NCBI GenBank assembly: GCA_965657165.1
Contig: CBFHNG010000005.1
Location: forward strand, 1 to 46,985
Direction of reading: 5' to 3'
DNA from: UBA3537 sp965657165
Lineage (GTDB): Bacteria > Bacteroidota > Bacteroidia > Flavobacteriales > Flavobacteriaceae
DNA: 46,985 nt
Part shown: one piece after another, positions 1 through 8,804 of the stretch
How positions within the stretch are numbered: the first letter of the stretch is position 1
How the letters are laid out: the number at the start of each line of letters is the position of its first letter
Program-made: the position numbers and the translations under genes
The notes under the pieces: model-generated
Told to the model about the DNA's origin: nothing
The model's input: the letters and a program-made list of their open reading frames with translations, nothing else
Databases searched by the model: none

Positions 1-2588
1 TAATTACAACAAAAAGAGGAAAAGTAGGAAAATCGGAAATTACTGTTGATGTAAGAACAAGTATCAACACGCTTTTCTTACCAAACTACGATGTCATTGA
101 ATCTCCTGAAGAGTATATTGAACTTTCTTGGTCAGCTTTAAAAAACAAGGCTACGTTACTAGGAGAGGCAAACCCTGCGGCATGGGCAAGTGATAATTTA
201 TACGCTACTTCTGGAGGGACAGATGTTGAAGGAATTGATCAAGTATACAACATTTGGGATGTGTCAGGTGAGCAATTAATTAATCCAGCTACCGGAAAAT
301 TTAATTCTGGTATTGGTCGTCGTTACACACCAACACGTTGGGCTGACGTTGCATTTGGAACTGGATACAGACAAGAGGCAAATTTGCAGTTTAGTGGTGG
401 AAACGAAGCTACTCAATTCAATACGTCTTTTGGATACTTACAAGACGAAGGCTACACTATCAATTCTAAGTATACTCGTTATACGTCACGCCTGAGTATC
501 GATCATGAAGCTAAAGATTGGTTAAGAGTTGGTGGAGACTTGGCCTTTACCGGTGGTCTTTACAATAATTCTTCCAGTTCAGAAGGTTCTGCTGGTTCGT
601 CTGGGAACATTTTTGCATTGACAAATACTGTTCCAGCTATATATGACATCTACTTAAGAGACTCGAATGGTGTTTTGGTAGAAGATCCTATATTTGGTGG
701 ATATCAATATGATTATGGTGTTCCAAACATTGACTTAGGAAATGAATATGGACGTCGCGCTTGGAATTCCACTAATGGTATTGCTGATGCAATATATGAC
801 GTGGACAAAACAAGTTCTTTAACAATGCTTGGGAACTTCAATATTGGAATTGACCTTACAGATTGGTTAACTTTTGATGTAAGATACAGCGGACAATACA
901 ATAATTATGATGGTGCTAGTAGAGGAAATCCATATTATGGTGCGAATGCAGGTACTGGATTTCTTTCAAAGTCAATTAGCACAAACATTAATCAAAACTT
1001 CCTCCAAATGTTGAGATTCAACAAATCATATGGGAACCACAATGTTGATGCTTTTGTTGCACACGAATCAACTGAAAATAAATTTAAAAATATTAGTGCG
1101 GCTGCTCAAAATGCAATCTTACCTAATACATTTGATTTAGCACAATACACTACTCCATTTGGAAGAGCTAATTCTTACTCAACTGGTTGGACTCTAGATA
1201 GTTATTTTGCACAATTAAACTATAACTACGATGGGAAGTATTACATCAGTGCTTCAGGTAGACGAGATGGTTCTTCTCGATTTAAAAACAACAAATGGGA
1301 TACTTTCGGGTCTATTGGTTTAGGTTGGATTGTTTCAAACGAAGATTTCTTCCCAACAGAAAGTTTTGTAAATTATTTAAAACTTAAAGCAAGTTACGGT
1401 CTTATTGGAGATCAAGGAACTAATGTTCGTTACGGATGGCAGATTTATGGAATCAACCAAACGCCTGACGGATCTTATTCATTTACACAGAGTTCTACCT
1501 TAGCTAATCCTGATTTAACTTGGGAGGTTAAAACTTCAACTCAGGTTGGTCTTGAATCATCACTATTCAATGATAAATTAGCGTTAGACTTAGACTATTA
1601 TGTTAATGACACAAAGAATCTATTCTTTACACAAACGCTTCCTGGATCTAGTGGATCTCAGTTTATCCAGTATAACGATGGTGTATTAAGAAATAGTGGT
1701 TTCGAATTTAACGCTACTGTTAAAGTATTTGATACTGAAGATTTCAGAATGTCATTCAATATCAATGGAGAAATGTTTGATAATGAAATTAAAGAGATGC
1801 CAGCGGATTACTTTACTGGAGAGCCTAAGGTATTAGACGGAAGATTATCTAAAGGAAGTTCACTATACGATTGGTACATGAGAGAATGGGCAGGGGTAAA
1901 TCCTGCAACTGGTGCTGCAATGTGGAACCTTTATTATGATGATATTAACGGTGATGGTGTATTTAACTCTGGGGATGCACAAATTGCAAGTATGACATTA
2001 TATATGGATGAAAATCCAAATGCTAATGTTCAGCAAACAACCACTGAGGATTATACTGATGCTACACAAAAGTATGTAGGAAAATCGGCAATCCCTGATA
2101 TTAGAGGTGGTTTCAGATTAAGTGCAGAGTACAAAAACTTTGATATTTCTGCGCAATTTAGCTACAGTTTAGGTGGATATGTAATTGACAGCGGATACAG
2201 AACTCTAATGAACAACAGAAACCTAATTGGAAGTGATAATTTCCATACAGACGTAAGACAAGCATGGAAGCAACCAGGCGACATGACTAATGTTCCAAGA
2301 ATGAGTGCTGGATATTTTACTGATACTCAGCATAGTTTAACGTCTACACGTTTTCTTACAAAAGCAGATTTCCTTTCACTAAACAACTTAAGAATTGGTT
2401 ATACTTTACCAGAAAAAACTGCTAGTAGAGCAAATCTTTCTAAAGTTAGTTTCTTTGTGTCAGGAGATAATTTAATGATGTTGAGTGCTAGAAGAGGTTT
2501 AAATCCAACAACCTTAATTAGTTCTTCAAATTCTGGTATATATATGCCAATGACAACTTTTAGTCTTGGTACAAAAGTTCAATTTTAA
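1..2588 (+). CDS. SusC/RagA-family TonB-dependent outer-membrane receptor, 3' part (5' end outside window)
   Basis: The reading frame is already open at base 3 and runs to the stop at 2588, giving about 862 residues, so the gene begins upstream of the window. The first visible residues (ITTKRGKVGKSEITVDV) match the end of the plug domain of SusC/RagA receptors. The rest is a Tyr/Asn/Gly-rich beta-barrel ending in LGTKVQF with a terminal Phe, typical of outer-membrane barrels. SusC proteins import oligosaccharides or peptides across the outer membrane using TonB energy, with a SusD lipoprotein lid. The SusD gene follows after 10 bases, so the two are co-transcribed. A GTG at 261 could be mistaken for a start, but homologous sequence continues upstream of it. 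The substrate cannot be read from the sequence. Confidence 0.95.
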   Translation, partial: ITTKRGKVGKSEITVDVRTSINTLFLPNYDVIESPEEYIELSWSALKNKATLLGEANPAAWASDNLYATSGGTDVEGIDQVYNIWDVSGEQLINPATGKFNSGIGRRYTPTRWADVAFGTGYRQEANLQFSGGNEATQFNTSFGYLQDEGYTINSKYTRYTSRLSIDHEAKDWLRVGGDLAFTGGLYNNSSSSEGSAGSSGNIFALTNTVPAIYDIYLRDSNGVLVEDPIFGGYQYDYGVPNIDLGNEYGRRAWNSTNGIADAIYDVDKTSSLTMLGNFNIGIDLTDWLTFDVRYSGQYNNYDGASRGNPYYGANAGTGFLSKSISTNINQNFLQMLRFNKSYGNHNVDAFVAHESTENKFKNISAAAQNAILPNTFDLAQYTTPFGRANSYSTGWTLDSYFAQLNYNYDGKYYISASGRRDGSSRFKNNKWDTFGSIGLGWIVSNEDFFPTESFVNYLKLKASYGLIGDQGTNVRYGWQIYGINQTPDGSYSFTQSSTLANPDLTWEVKTSTQVGLESSLFNDKLALDLDYYVNDTKNLFFTQTLPGSSGSQFIQYNDGVLRNSGFEFNATVKVFDTEDFRMSFNINGEMFDNEIKEMPADYFTGEPKVLDGRLSKGSSLYDWYMREWAGVNPATGAAMWNLYYDDINGDGVFNSGDAQIASMTLYMDENPNANVQQTTTEDYTDATQKYVGKSAIPDIRGGFRLSAEYKNFDISAQFSYSLGGYVIDSGYRTLMNNRNLIGSDNFHTDVRQAWKQPGDMTNVPRMSAGYFTDTQHSLTSTRFLTKADFLSLNNLRIGYTLPEKTASRANLSKVSFFVSGDNLMMLSARRGLNPTTLISSSNSGIYMPMTTFSLGTKVQF

Positions 2589-2598
2589 AAAATAAAAC

Positions 2599-4083
2599 AT
2601 GAAAAGAAATTTAATTTATTCAATTTTAGTTTCCTCACTTGTATTTGTGGGGTGTTCTAAGGAATTTTTAGATCCGGAAAGAAACACAAATAATCTTACT
2701 GCTGAAGATCTATCTAATTACGCTGACGTAAATCCAGCTCTTGTAGAAGGTACTTTAGAGGGAATCGCTAGTTTCATGATTCAAGATTTCGGTGTTACTG
2801 GATCAAGACACTATGATTTTGGTCAAAAAGGTGTTGACATTTGGTCAGATATGGTCTCTGGTGATATGGCTTTGTCTGCAAGTACATATGGATGGTACAA
2901 CGCAACCTCCAATTTAGTTTGTACGGTAGACTTTACTCGTGAAGAAAACAAAATCATTTGGGAATATTATTACAGAATTGTAAGTCTTGCCAATAATGTT
3001 ATTCAAACTTCTGGTGGAAATAACGCCCAGCCAACAACGGATGGTGCAAGAAAAGTATTAGGTCAAGCAAAAGCCTCTAGAGCTTATGCGTATTGGTATT
3101 TAGCACAGTTATTTCAGAAAAAGTACGACCCATCGCAACCAATTCTTCCATATTATGATGGAGAAACAATTAATACTGCTAAAGTTCCTGCATCTCAAAT
3201 TTATGGTTTGATTGTCAGCGACTTAACAGATGCCATCTCTTTATTAGATGGATATGTACGTCCTGATAAAAGTAAAATCGATAAAACAGTTGCTCAAGGT
3301 TTATTAGCATATGTTTATGCTGGTATGGGGAACTGGGCTGATGCAAAAACAATGGCTGATGCTGTTATTGCTGCAGGATATCCTATCACAACTACTGGTC
3401 AACTTTGTTTTCCTGGTACAGAACCAACAGTTGGATTTGACGATGTTAACACTCCGTCTTGGATATGGGGCTTTGATTTAACTGAAGAATTAGGACACCA
3501 ATTAGTTGACTGGTGGGGACAAATGGATGTTTATACCTACAGCTATCAAGCTGCTGGTGATAGAAAATCTATAGATGATGCTTTGTACGCACAAATTGCT
3601 GCAAATGATGTTAGAAGAGATCAGTTTAATACGGTAACTGGTCCGCTTCAACCAAACAATAAATTCTTTCATCAAGATAGAACAGTATTTAATCAGTATA
3701 TTATTACTACAGATTTAATATTTATGCGTTCAGATGAGTTCCACTTGTTAAGTGCTGAATGTGCTGCTCGTCTTGGAGATGATGCAAGTGCAAAAGCAAC
3801 AATGATTAATCTATTGAATAATCGTATACCAGATGCTGCAGCTGTTGTCAATCCACTTTCAGGTTCTGCTTTACAAGATTTTATTTACCTACAAACCAGA
3901 ATTGAGCTTTGGGGTGAAGGAAAGACTTATTATGCTATGAAGCGAAATGAGGCTACTGTAACTAGAGGTACAAATCACGTGTTCCGTGCTGGAGAATCAT
4001 TTGCTTATGATTCTGATGAAATGTCATTCCAGATTCCACAGAGCGAGATTAACAACAACCCTAGTATTACGGATCAAAACTAA
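2599..4083 (+). CDS. SusD/RagB-family nutrient-binding outer-membrane lipoprotein
   Basis: The 494-residue product has a lipoprotein signal peptide with the lipobox ending at Cys19 (VFVGC). The body has the helical, TPR-like composition of SusD/RagB proteins: an N-terminal region rich in Trp/Tyr, KASRAYAYWYLAQLF at about 155-170, and a C-terminal RIELWGEGKTYYAMKR segment typical of the family. SusD proteins sit on the cell surface and cap the SusC channel, delivering glycans or peptides to it. The start lies 10 bases after the SusC stop, and the downstream lipoprotein gene overlaps the stop codon (TAATG), so the three genes form one operon. No glycoside hydrolase is visible nearby, so the ligand is unknown. 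Confidence 0.95.
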   Translation: MKRNLIYSILVSSLVFVGCSKEFLDPERNTNNLTAEDLSNYADVNPALVEGTLEGIASFMIQDFGVTGSRHYDFGQKGVDIWSDMVSGDMALSASTYGWYNATSNLVCTVDFTREENKIIWEYYYRIVSLANNVIQTSGGNNAQPTTDGARKVLGQAKASRAYAYWYLAQLFQKKYDPSQPILPYYDGETINTAKVPASQIYGLIVSDLTDAISLLDGYVRPDKSKIDKTVAQGLLAYVYAGMGNWADAKTMADAVIAAGYPITTTGQLCFPGTEPTVGFDDVNTPSWIWGFDLTEELGHQLVDWWGQMDVYTYSYQAAGDRKSIDDALYAQIAANDVRRDQFNTVTGPLQPNNKFFHQDRTVFNQYIITTDLIFMRSDEFHLLSAECAARLGDDASAKATMINLLNNRIPDAAAVVNPLSGSALQDFIYLQTRIELWGEGKTYYAMKRNEATVTRGTNHVFRAGESFAYDSDEMSFQIPQSEINNNPSITDQN

Positions 4084-5144
4084 TGTTAATCAAAAAATTT
4101 AAAATGATGAAAATAAATAAAAATTATAAATACATTTCAGCATTTATCCTTCTTACTTTAAGTTTATTCTTAGTTGGTTGTGAGGATGAAGTAAATGACG
4201 AAAGTTACATTTCAAATGATTTCGTATCATTTAGTTTCGATCAAGATGTAGAAGTTAGTATTGCACAGACTATTGTTGTAGGAGTTGATGTCTATGCTTC
4301 ATCAGCAAATAACGCTGATAGAACTATTGGATTATATGTAGATGATTCAAGTACTGCTGCTGCTTCAGGTTTTTCAGTGCCAGACTCAGTAACAATTCCT
4401 GCTGGAGCAACTCAAGTTTCCTTTGATGTAAGTATCTATGGCGCTTCATTTTCTTCAACAGAAACAATTGTAATTGGAATGACAGCAGAACCTGGTTTAG
4501 ATATTCCTACATCCGTAGATGATGATGGAAATGTGGTTCATAAACCACACAATATCAACGTAATGCCAACTTGCTTAGCGCCTACTGGAGTTACAATATC
4601 GACCGTTACGGCCGATTCTGCTAATTTTGATTGGGATGCTTATGATGGTAATGAATCTTGGGAGTACGCAGTTGTAACCGCAGGAAATCCTGCTCCAACA
4701 ACGAGTGGTACATTGGTTAACACCAACTCTACCACGATTACTGGATTAAGCAATTCAACAGAATACGATGCTTATGTAAGAGCAAATTGCGGAAACGACA
4801 ATGGAAACTCTTTATGGTCAGGTCCCGTTTCATTTACAACACTTGATGAAGTTTGCTATGAAGTTACTTTAAATATAACTTTTGACAACTACCCAGGTGA
4901 AACTACTTGGGAGTTATATTCTGGTACTACCTTGCTCGAAGAAGGTGGACCATATACAGGAACATCATTCAGTACTACGTTCTGTTTAGTAAGTGGAGAT
5001 TATGAATTCATTATATATGATGCCTATAGTGATGGGATATGTTGTAATTACGGAAACGGTTCTTACACTCTAACTAAAGATGGAACTGAAATAGTTTCTG
5101 GAGGTAACTTTGGAGCTTCTGAGTCTACTGAATTCACACTTTAA
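4083..5144 (+). CDS. Surface lipoprotein with fibronectin type III domain and Cys-rich C-terminal beta domain
   Basis: A lipoprotein of 353 residues with signal peptide and lipobox ending at Cys33 (FLVGC). Residues of about 45-145 form a beta-rich domain resembling the Calx-beta or DUF4843-like modules found after SusD genes. Residues of about 165-253 are a fibronectin type III domain (CLAPTGVTI... WSGPVSFTT). Residues 258-353 are a beta module with the pattern YPGETTWEL... YDAYSDGICCNYGNGSY, recurrent in secreted Flavobacteriaceae proteins. The ATG at 4083 overlaps the SusD stop; in-frame ATGs at 4104 and 4107 follow an A-rich stretch and also leave a good signal peptide, so the true start may be there. 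As third gene of the SusCD operon it is probably an accessory surface binding protein. The ligand is unknown. Confidence 0.85.
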   Translation: MLIKKFKMMKINKNYKYISAFILLTLSLFLVGCEDEVNDESYISNDFVSFSFDQDVEVSIAQTIVVGVDVYASSANNADRTIGLYVDDSSTAAASGFSVPDSVTIPAGATQVSFDVSIYGASFSSTETIVIGMTAEPGLDIPTSVDDDGNVVHKPHNINVMPTCLAPTGVTISTVTADSANFDWDAYDGNESWEYAVVTAGNPAPTTSGTLVNTNSTTITGLSNSTEYDAYVRANCGNDNGNSLWSGPVSFTTLDEVCYEVTLNITFDNYPGETTWELYSGTTLLEEGGPYTGTSFSTTFCLVSGDYEFIIYDAYSDGICCNYGNGSYTLTKDGTEIVSGGNFGASESTEFTL

Positions 5145-5168
5145 TAAGTCAATTACTATTTTATATAC

Positions 5169-5200
5169 AAAAACCGGTACTAGAAGGTACCGGTTTTTTT
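5169..5200 (+). terminator. Strong intrinsic terminator after the SusCD-lipoprotein operon
   Basis: A perfect inverted repeat, AAAAACCGGTAC (5169-5180) and GTACCGGTTTTT (5187-5198), encloses the 6-base loop TAGAAG and is followed by further T residues. The GC core ends the operon 25 bases after the lipoprotein stop and separates it from the protease gene. The symmetric A/T flanks could let it act on both strands. Confidence 0.93.
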
Positions 5201-5260
5201 CTTTAACCAATCGAAAATAAATTTATAGAAATAATAACTAATATTCAATAAATAAGTTTT

Positions 5261-7222
5261 ATGAAAATAAAATTACTTTTTGCCTTACTATTCTTTACAG
5301 CAATAACGTCTGCACAAAATATAAAAGACAAGAATAAAATTCAAAAGAACTATAACCTGGAAAAAATAGATCAGTTAATTGAACAGTTGAAAGAAAAAGA
5401 AAATGAAAAACAAAAGAAAATTGATGCCTTTCTTAAAAAAAATCCAGAGGTAAAAAAAGCTTACTCGAGCAAAGGAAAAAATCATGAAATATATGATATT
5501 GTAAACAATAGACCAATATATATATCTTCAGACAATAATAAATCTGCTATCGCTACTAAAACAACTACTTTGTATCCAGGAGGAGCTTTAGGATTAAATT
5601 TAGAAGGAGAAAATATGACTATAGGAGTTTGGGAAGTTGGTGGATATCCTTTATTGGACCATGTAGAATTTCTAGATGACTCTGGCGATTCAAGAATTTC
5701 AACTCCAGATACTTCAAGCCCTAACCCAACTTTAAGTTTTCATGCTACTCATGTAAATGGAACAATAGGTGCCAAAGGAGAAAACTTCTCAGCCAGAGGA
5801 ATGGCTCCAAAATCTACAATATTAGCATATAATAATATTAATGACACATCTGAAACAATTACTGCACACATCTCCAATAATATGCTAATTTCAAATCATT
5901 CTTATGGTGTATACATTTTAGATGAAGATAATGTACAACAGCTCGATGACTGGGTAATGGGATGTTATACAAGCAGTGCTGCAAACTGGGATGGAATACA
6001 TTTTGATACACCCTATTATTTAAGAGTTGCTTCTGCAGGAAATTCTGGAACTAGTAATTATGAGAATGGATTAGGACCTGGGTTAGATAAATTGACCTAT
6101 GATAAAAACTCAAAAAATTCACTTATTGTTGCATCAGCAAATATAACTTTTAACGCTTCAGGGAGGCAAATTATTGGTGCAAATATTAGTTATTTTAGTA
6201 GTCAAGGTCCAACTGATGATGGAAGAATAAAGCCAGATATAACTGGAAGAGGTCAGGCTGTTTTTTCGACCTCCAATAATTCAACTAATACTTACGCAAA
6301 TTCTCAAGGAACTTCAATGTCTAGTCCAAATGTTGCAGGGAGTTTATTGCTTTTACAAGAACATTACAATAACATTAACAATGAATTCATGTTATCTGCT
6401 ACGTTAAGAGGGCTAGCTTGTCATACTGCAACAGATGATGCAGAGAATGAATACGTAAATGCTGTACCATATCCTGGGCCAGATCCATTTTGGGGATGGG
6501 GTTTTTTAAATGTAGAATTTGCTGCTCAAACTATTACAGATGCTCTGTCAGGTGGTGCAATTATTGAAGAAAACACCTTAAATAATGGAGACACCTATTC
6601 TTTTACAGTAAATGTAACAGAATCAGAAAAATTGATGGCCACAATTTCTTGGACAGATCGCCCAGGACCTGTACAATCTGGTACTCTAAATAGTACACAA
6701 CCTGTGCTGGTGAATGATTTAGATCTTCGTATCACAGACAATCTAAATAATGAATATCTGCCTTGGAAATTAGACTTAACAAACCTACCATATGCTAACA
6801 AAGGGGATAACGTTGTAGATAACATAGAGCGCGTGGAAGTCGAAGTGCCATCTGGACAATACACGATTACTGTTTCTCATAAAGGTAATTTAGCTGGAGA
6901 TGTTAGTTCGCAAGATTATTCACTTATAGTAACGGGAGCAAATATGTCTTTATCCACAACGGATAATAATTTATCAAATCTGATGATTTGGCCAAATCCT
7001 GCAAATAATGTGATTAACTTCCAATATCCTTCAACCACAGATAAAAAGGCTTCTGTTACTTTATTTGATCTTCGTGGAAGAATCGTATATGAGAACACTA
7101 TTAGTTCTGAAAATGCAATAGTTAAAGGAAAAATTGAAACCTCTGAATTTGCAAGAGGAATTTATATTCTAAACCTAAAACAAGGTGATGCCATTATGAA
7201 TCAAAAAGTTATTCTAAAATAA
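5261..7222 (+). CDS. Secreted S8 (subtilisin-like) serine protease with type IX secretion sorting domain
   Basis: The 653-residue protein has a signal peptide (1-18, ITSAQ cleavage region), a Lys/Glu-rich coiled propeptide-like stretch (21-75), an S8 domain (about 115-430), a beta-sandwich (about 445-560) and a C-terminal Por secretion tail (about 570-653: IWPNPANNVINF, FDLRGRIVY, ARGIYILNL, QKVILK). That tail directs export by the type IX system. The catalytic His161 (HATHVNGTI), oxyanion Asn261 (ASAGNSG) and nucleophile Ser352 (GTSMSSPNVAG) are present. The position expected to hold the catalytic Asp (VWDGG in relatives) reads VWEVGG, so it is Glu125. The gene stands alone between two terminators. 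It probably digests extracellular protein, but activity is uncertain because of the Asp-to-Glu change. Confidence 0.92.
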   Translation: MKIKLLFALLFFTAITSAQNIKDKNKIQKNYNLEKIDQLIEQLKEKENEKQKKIDAFLKKNPEVKKAYSSKGKNHEIYDIVNNRPIYISSDNNKSAIATKTTTLYPGGALGLNLEGENMTIGVWEVGGYPLLDHVEFLDDSGDSRISTPDTSSPNPTLSFHATHVNGTIGAKGENFSARGMAPKSTILAYNNINDTSETITAHISNNMLISNHSYGVYILDEDNVQQLDDWVMGCYTSSAANWDGIHFDTPYYLRVASAGNSGTSNYENGLGPGLDKLTYDKNSKNSLIVASANITFNASGRQIIGANISYFSSQGPTDDGRIKPDITGRGQAVFSTSNNSTNTYANSQGTSMSSPNVAGSLLLLQEHYNNINNEFMLSATLRGLACHTATDDAENEYVNAVPYPGPDPFWGWGFLNVEFAAQTITDALSGGAIIEENTLNNGDTYSFTVNVTESEKLMATISWTDRPGPVQSGTLNSTQPVLVNDLDLRITDNLNNEYLPWKLDLTNLPYANKGDNVVDNIERVEVEVPSGQYTITVSHKGNLAGDVSSQDYSLIVTGANMSLSTTDNNLSNLMIWPNPANNVINFQYPSTTDKKASVTLFDLRGRIVYENTISSENAIVKGKIETSEFARGIYILNLKQGDAIMNQKVILK

Positions 7223-7237
7223 AAAGCTATTTAATTC

Positions 7238-7267
7238 AAAAAAAAGCGGGCAATGCCCGCTTTTTTT
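7238..7267 (+). terminator. Intrinsic terminator after the S8 protease gene
   Basis: A run of A leads into GCGGGC (7246-7251), loop AAT, GCCCGC (7255-7260), then seven T residues. This is a short, GC-rich, textbook hairpin ending the protease transcript 15 bases after the stop, and it lies just upstream of rlmB. Confidence 0.93.
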
Positions 7268-7290
7268 ATACAAGGCCAATAATTAAATTG

Positions 7291-7298
7291 TATTTTTA
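7291..7298 (+). promoter_or_regulatory. Probable promoter -7 element of rlmB (near-leaderless)
   Basis: TATTTTTA resembles the Bacteroidota -7 consensus TAnnTTTG with one mismatch (final A). It ends only four bases before the ATG at 7303, so the transcript would carry almost no leader. No convincing -33 TTG is seen at the usual distance. Confidence 0.4.
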
Positions 7299-7302
7299 CA
7301 AG

Positions 7303-8049
7303 ATGCAAAAAGAAACAAGGTTGTACGGATTACGTGCCATTTTAGAAGCTATTGAAGCCAATAAGTCTATCGATAAAGTCTTTTTACAAAAAGGACTTCG
7401 TGGCGAATTATTTGGAAAACTGGAACATGCCATTCGAAAAAATGGTATCAATTGCAGCTACGTTCCTCTTGAAAAGCTGAACAGAATTACAACTAACAAC
7501 CATCAAGGTGCTGTGGCGCAAATTGCACCAATTACATTCTACGACCTAGATGCGTTAGTTTCAGCAGTAAAAGAAACAAAACAAAATCCATTATTCTTAA
7601 TTCTCGACCAGTTGAGTGATGTTCGAAACTTTGGCGCCATTATTCGAACAGCAGAGTGTACAGGAGTTGATGGCATCATTATTCAAAAAAGCGGGTCTGC
7701 TCCCATCAATGGTGATACCATAAAAACAAGTGCTGGAGCAGTTTTTAATATCCCAATATGTAAAGTTGATCATATTAAAGATGCTGTTTTTTATTTTCAA
7801 GCATCAGAAATACAAGTTGTTGCTGCAACTGAAAAAACAGATAAAACACTATATGATATTGATTTTCAATCAGCTACTGCAATAGTAATGGGTTCAGAGG
7901 GTAAAGGTGTTTCTTCCTCTGTACTAAAACTCGTTGATGCCAAAGCAAAACTTCCAATGTTTGGTAATATTGCCTCATTAAATGTTTCTGTAGCTTGTGG
8001 TGCTTTTTTGTATGAAGTTATACGACAACGTCATTCCTCTTCTTTATAG
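7303..8049 (+). CDS. rlmB: 23S rRNA (guanosine-2'-O)-methyltransferase, RlmB/TrmH (SPOUT) family
   Basis: The 248-residue protein has an N-terminal substrate-binding domain (LYGLRAILEAIEANKSIDKVF, KLNRITTNNHQGAVAQ) followed by the SPOUT catalytic domain. The trefoil-knot motifs are visible: LDQLSDVRNFGAIIRTAEC, IVMGSEGKGVSS and LPMFGNIASLNVSVACG, which bind S-adenosylmethionine. RlmB methylates G2251 in the peptidyl-transferase region of 23S rRNA. The reading frame extends to a TTG at 7288, but those codons lie inside a promoter-like TATTTTTA element, so the ATG at 7303 is preferred. The 3' end overlaps the convergent rhomboid gene by 19 bases. A related paralogue of the family is the main alternative. 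Confidence 0.93.
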   Translation: MQKETRLYGLRAILEAIEANKSIDKVFLQKGLRGELFGKLEHAIRKNGINCSYVPLEKLNRITTNNHQGAVAQIAPITFYDLDALVSAVKETKQNPLFLILDQLSDVRNFGAIIRTAECTGVDGIIIQKSGSAPINGDTIKTSAGAVFNIPICKVDHIKDAVFYFQASEIQVVAATEKTDKTLYDIDFQSATAIVMGSEGKGVSSSVLKLVDAKAKLPMFGNIASLNVSVACGAFLYEVIRQRHSSSL

Positions 8050-8750
8050 GTATAGTTTACGTTTAATTCCGAATCATGATTAGGTTTTGGAATTTCAATA
8101 AAATTTCCATCAGCATCAAATTGTTTTAAAAATGAGTCGTCGGAAGGATCAAAATCGGGTTGTTCCCATTCAAATTGTTCTGGTTGAGCTACAACTGTTT
8201 TAAATAGTAAAGCAAACATCAAACCTACAATAAAACCTGATAAATGTCCTTCCCAAGACATATTTTCTTTTACTGGGAAAATATACCAAAGCATCCCACC
8301 ATAAAGAAAAACCACAACAAGCGAAAGTGCAATGAGTCGAAAATGTTTGGAAAAAAGTCCTTTAAATAACAAAAAACTCATTAAAACATAAATTAGCCCA
8401 CTCGCACCGATATGGTAAGCAGAGGTGCCAATACACCAAGTTAAAAACCCTGAGAGGAGAATTCCAACAAAAATTAATTTCCACGCTAGTGGTCTATAGA
8501 AATAAAATAAAGCCATGGATAGAATAAATAGTGGGATACTGTTGTGATACAAATGTGTTAATGATCCATGCACAAAAGGACTAAAAACTACACCTATCAA
8601 CCCTTCAATGTTTCGAGGATATATCCCTAAATATTTGAGTTGAAAACCAAAACGCAATTCTACCCAAAAAACAATCCAAATTATAAGAACAAATAGAATT
8701 GGATAGCCCAAAACACCAGTGGTAAATCGAAATGAAGATACAGAATTCAT
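8031..8750 (-). CDS. Rhomboid-family intramembrane serine protease
   Basis: This 239-residue protein has about six hydrophobic segments. The catalytic dyad is present: Ser117 in the GASG motif (YHIGASGLIY) and His169 in the last core helix (WEGHLSGFIVG). The HGSLTHLYHN motif in TM2 carries the oxyanion Asn70. Rhomboids cleave transmembrane substrates inside the lipid bilayer. The C-terminal tail of about 50 residues is acidic and polar and probably cytoplasmic. The gene is divergent from rarA, with 54 bases between, and its 3' end overlaps rlmB by 19 bases in opposite orientation. The physiological substrate is unknown. Confidence 0.93.
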   Translation of the reverse strand: MNSVSSFRFTTGVLGYPILFVLIIWIVFWVELRFGFQLKYLGIYPRNIEGLIGVVFSPFVHGSLTHLYHNSIPLFILSMALFYFYRPLAWKLIFVGILLSGFLTWCIGTSAYHIGASGLIYVLMSFLLFKGLFSKHFRLIALSLVVVFLYGGMLWYIFPVKENMSWEGHLSGFIVGLMFALLFKTVVAQPEQFEWEQPDFDPSDDSFLKQFDADGNFIEIPKPNHDSELNVNYTYKEEE

Positions 8751-8769
8751 TGATATAAAAATACAAAAG

Positions 8770-8800
8770 TTGAAATAACTTAAAAAAATGATTTAATTTG
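8770..8800 (+). promoter_or_regulatory. Probable promoter of rarA (near-leaderless)
   Basis: A TTG at 8770-8772 is followed after 20 bases by TTAATTTG (8793-8800), one mismatch from TAnnTTTG. The spacing fits the flavobacterial TTG-N17-23-TAnnTTTG pattern. The ATG at 8805 follows after four bases, so the message would be nearly leaderless. Confidence 0.5.
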
Positions 8801-8804
8801 TAGT

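Noticed and set aside
261..2588. Complete SusC gene starting at GTG 261
   Set aside because: The same frame is open to base 3 and encodes a recognisable end of the SusC plug domain, so the gene starts before the window.
7288..7302. TTG start for rlmB
   Set aside because: The codons lie in a TATTTTTA promoter-like element, and RlmB proteins start near the ATG at 7303.
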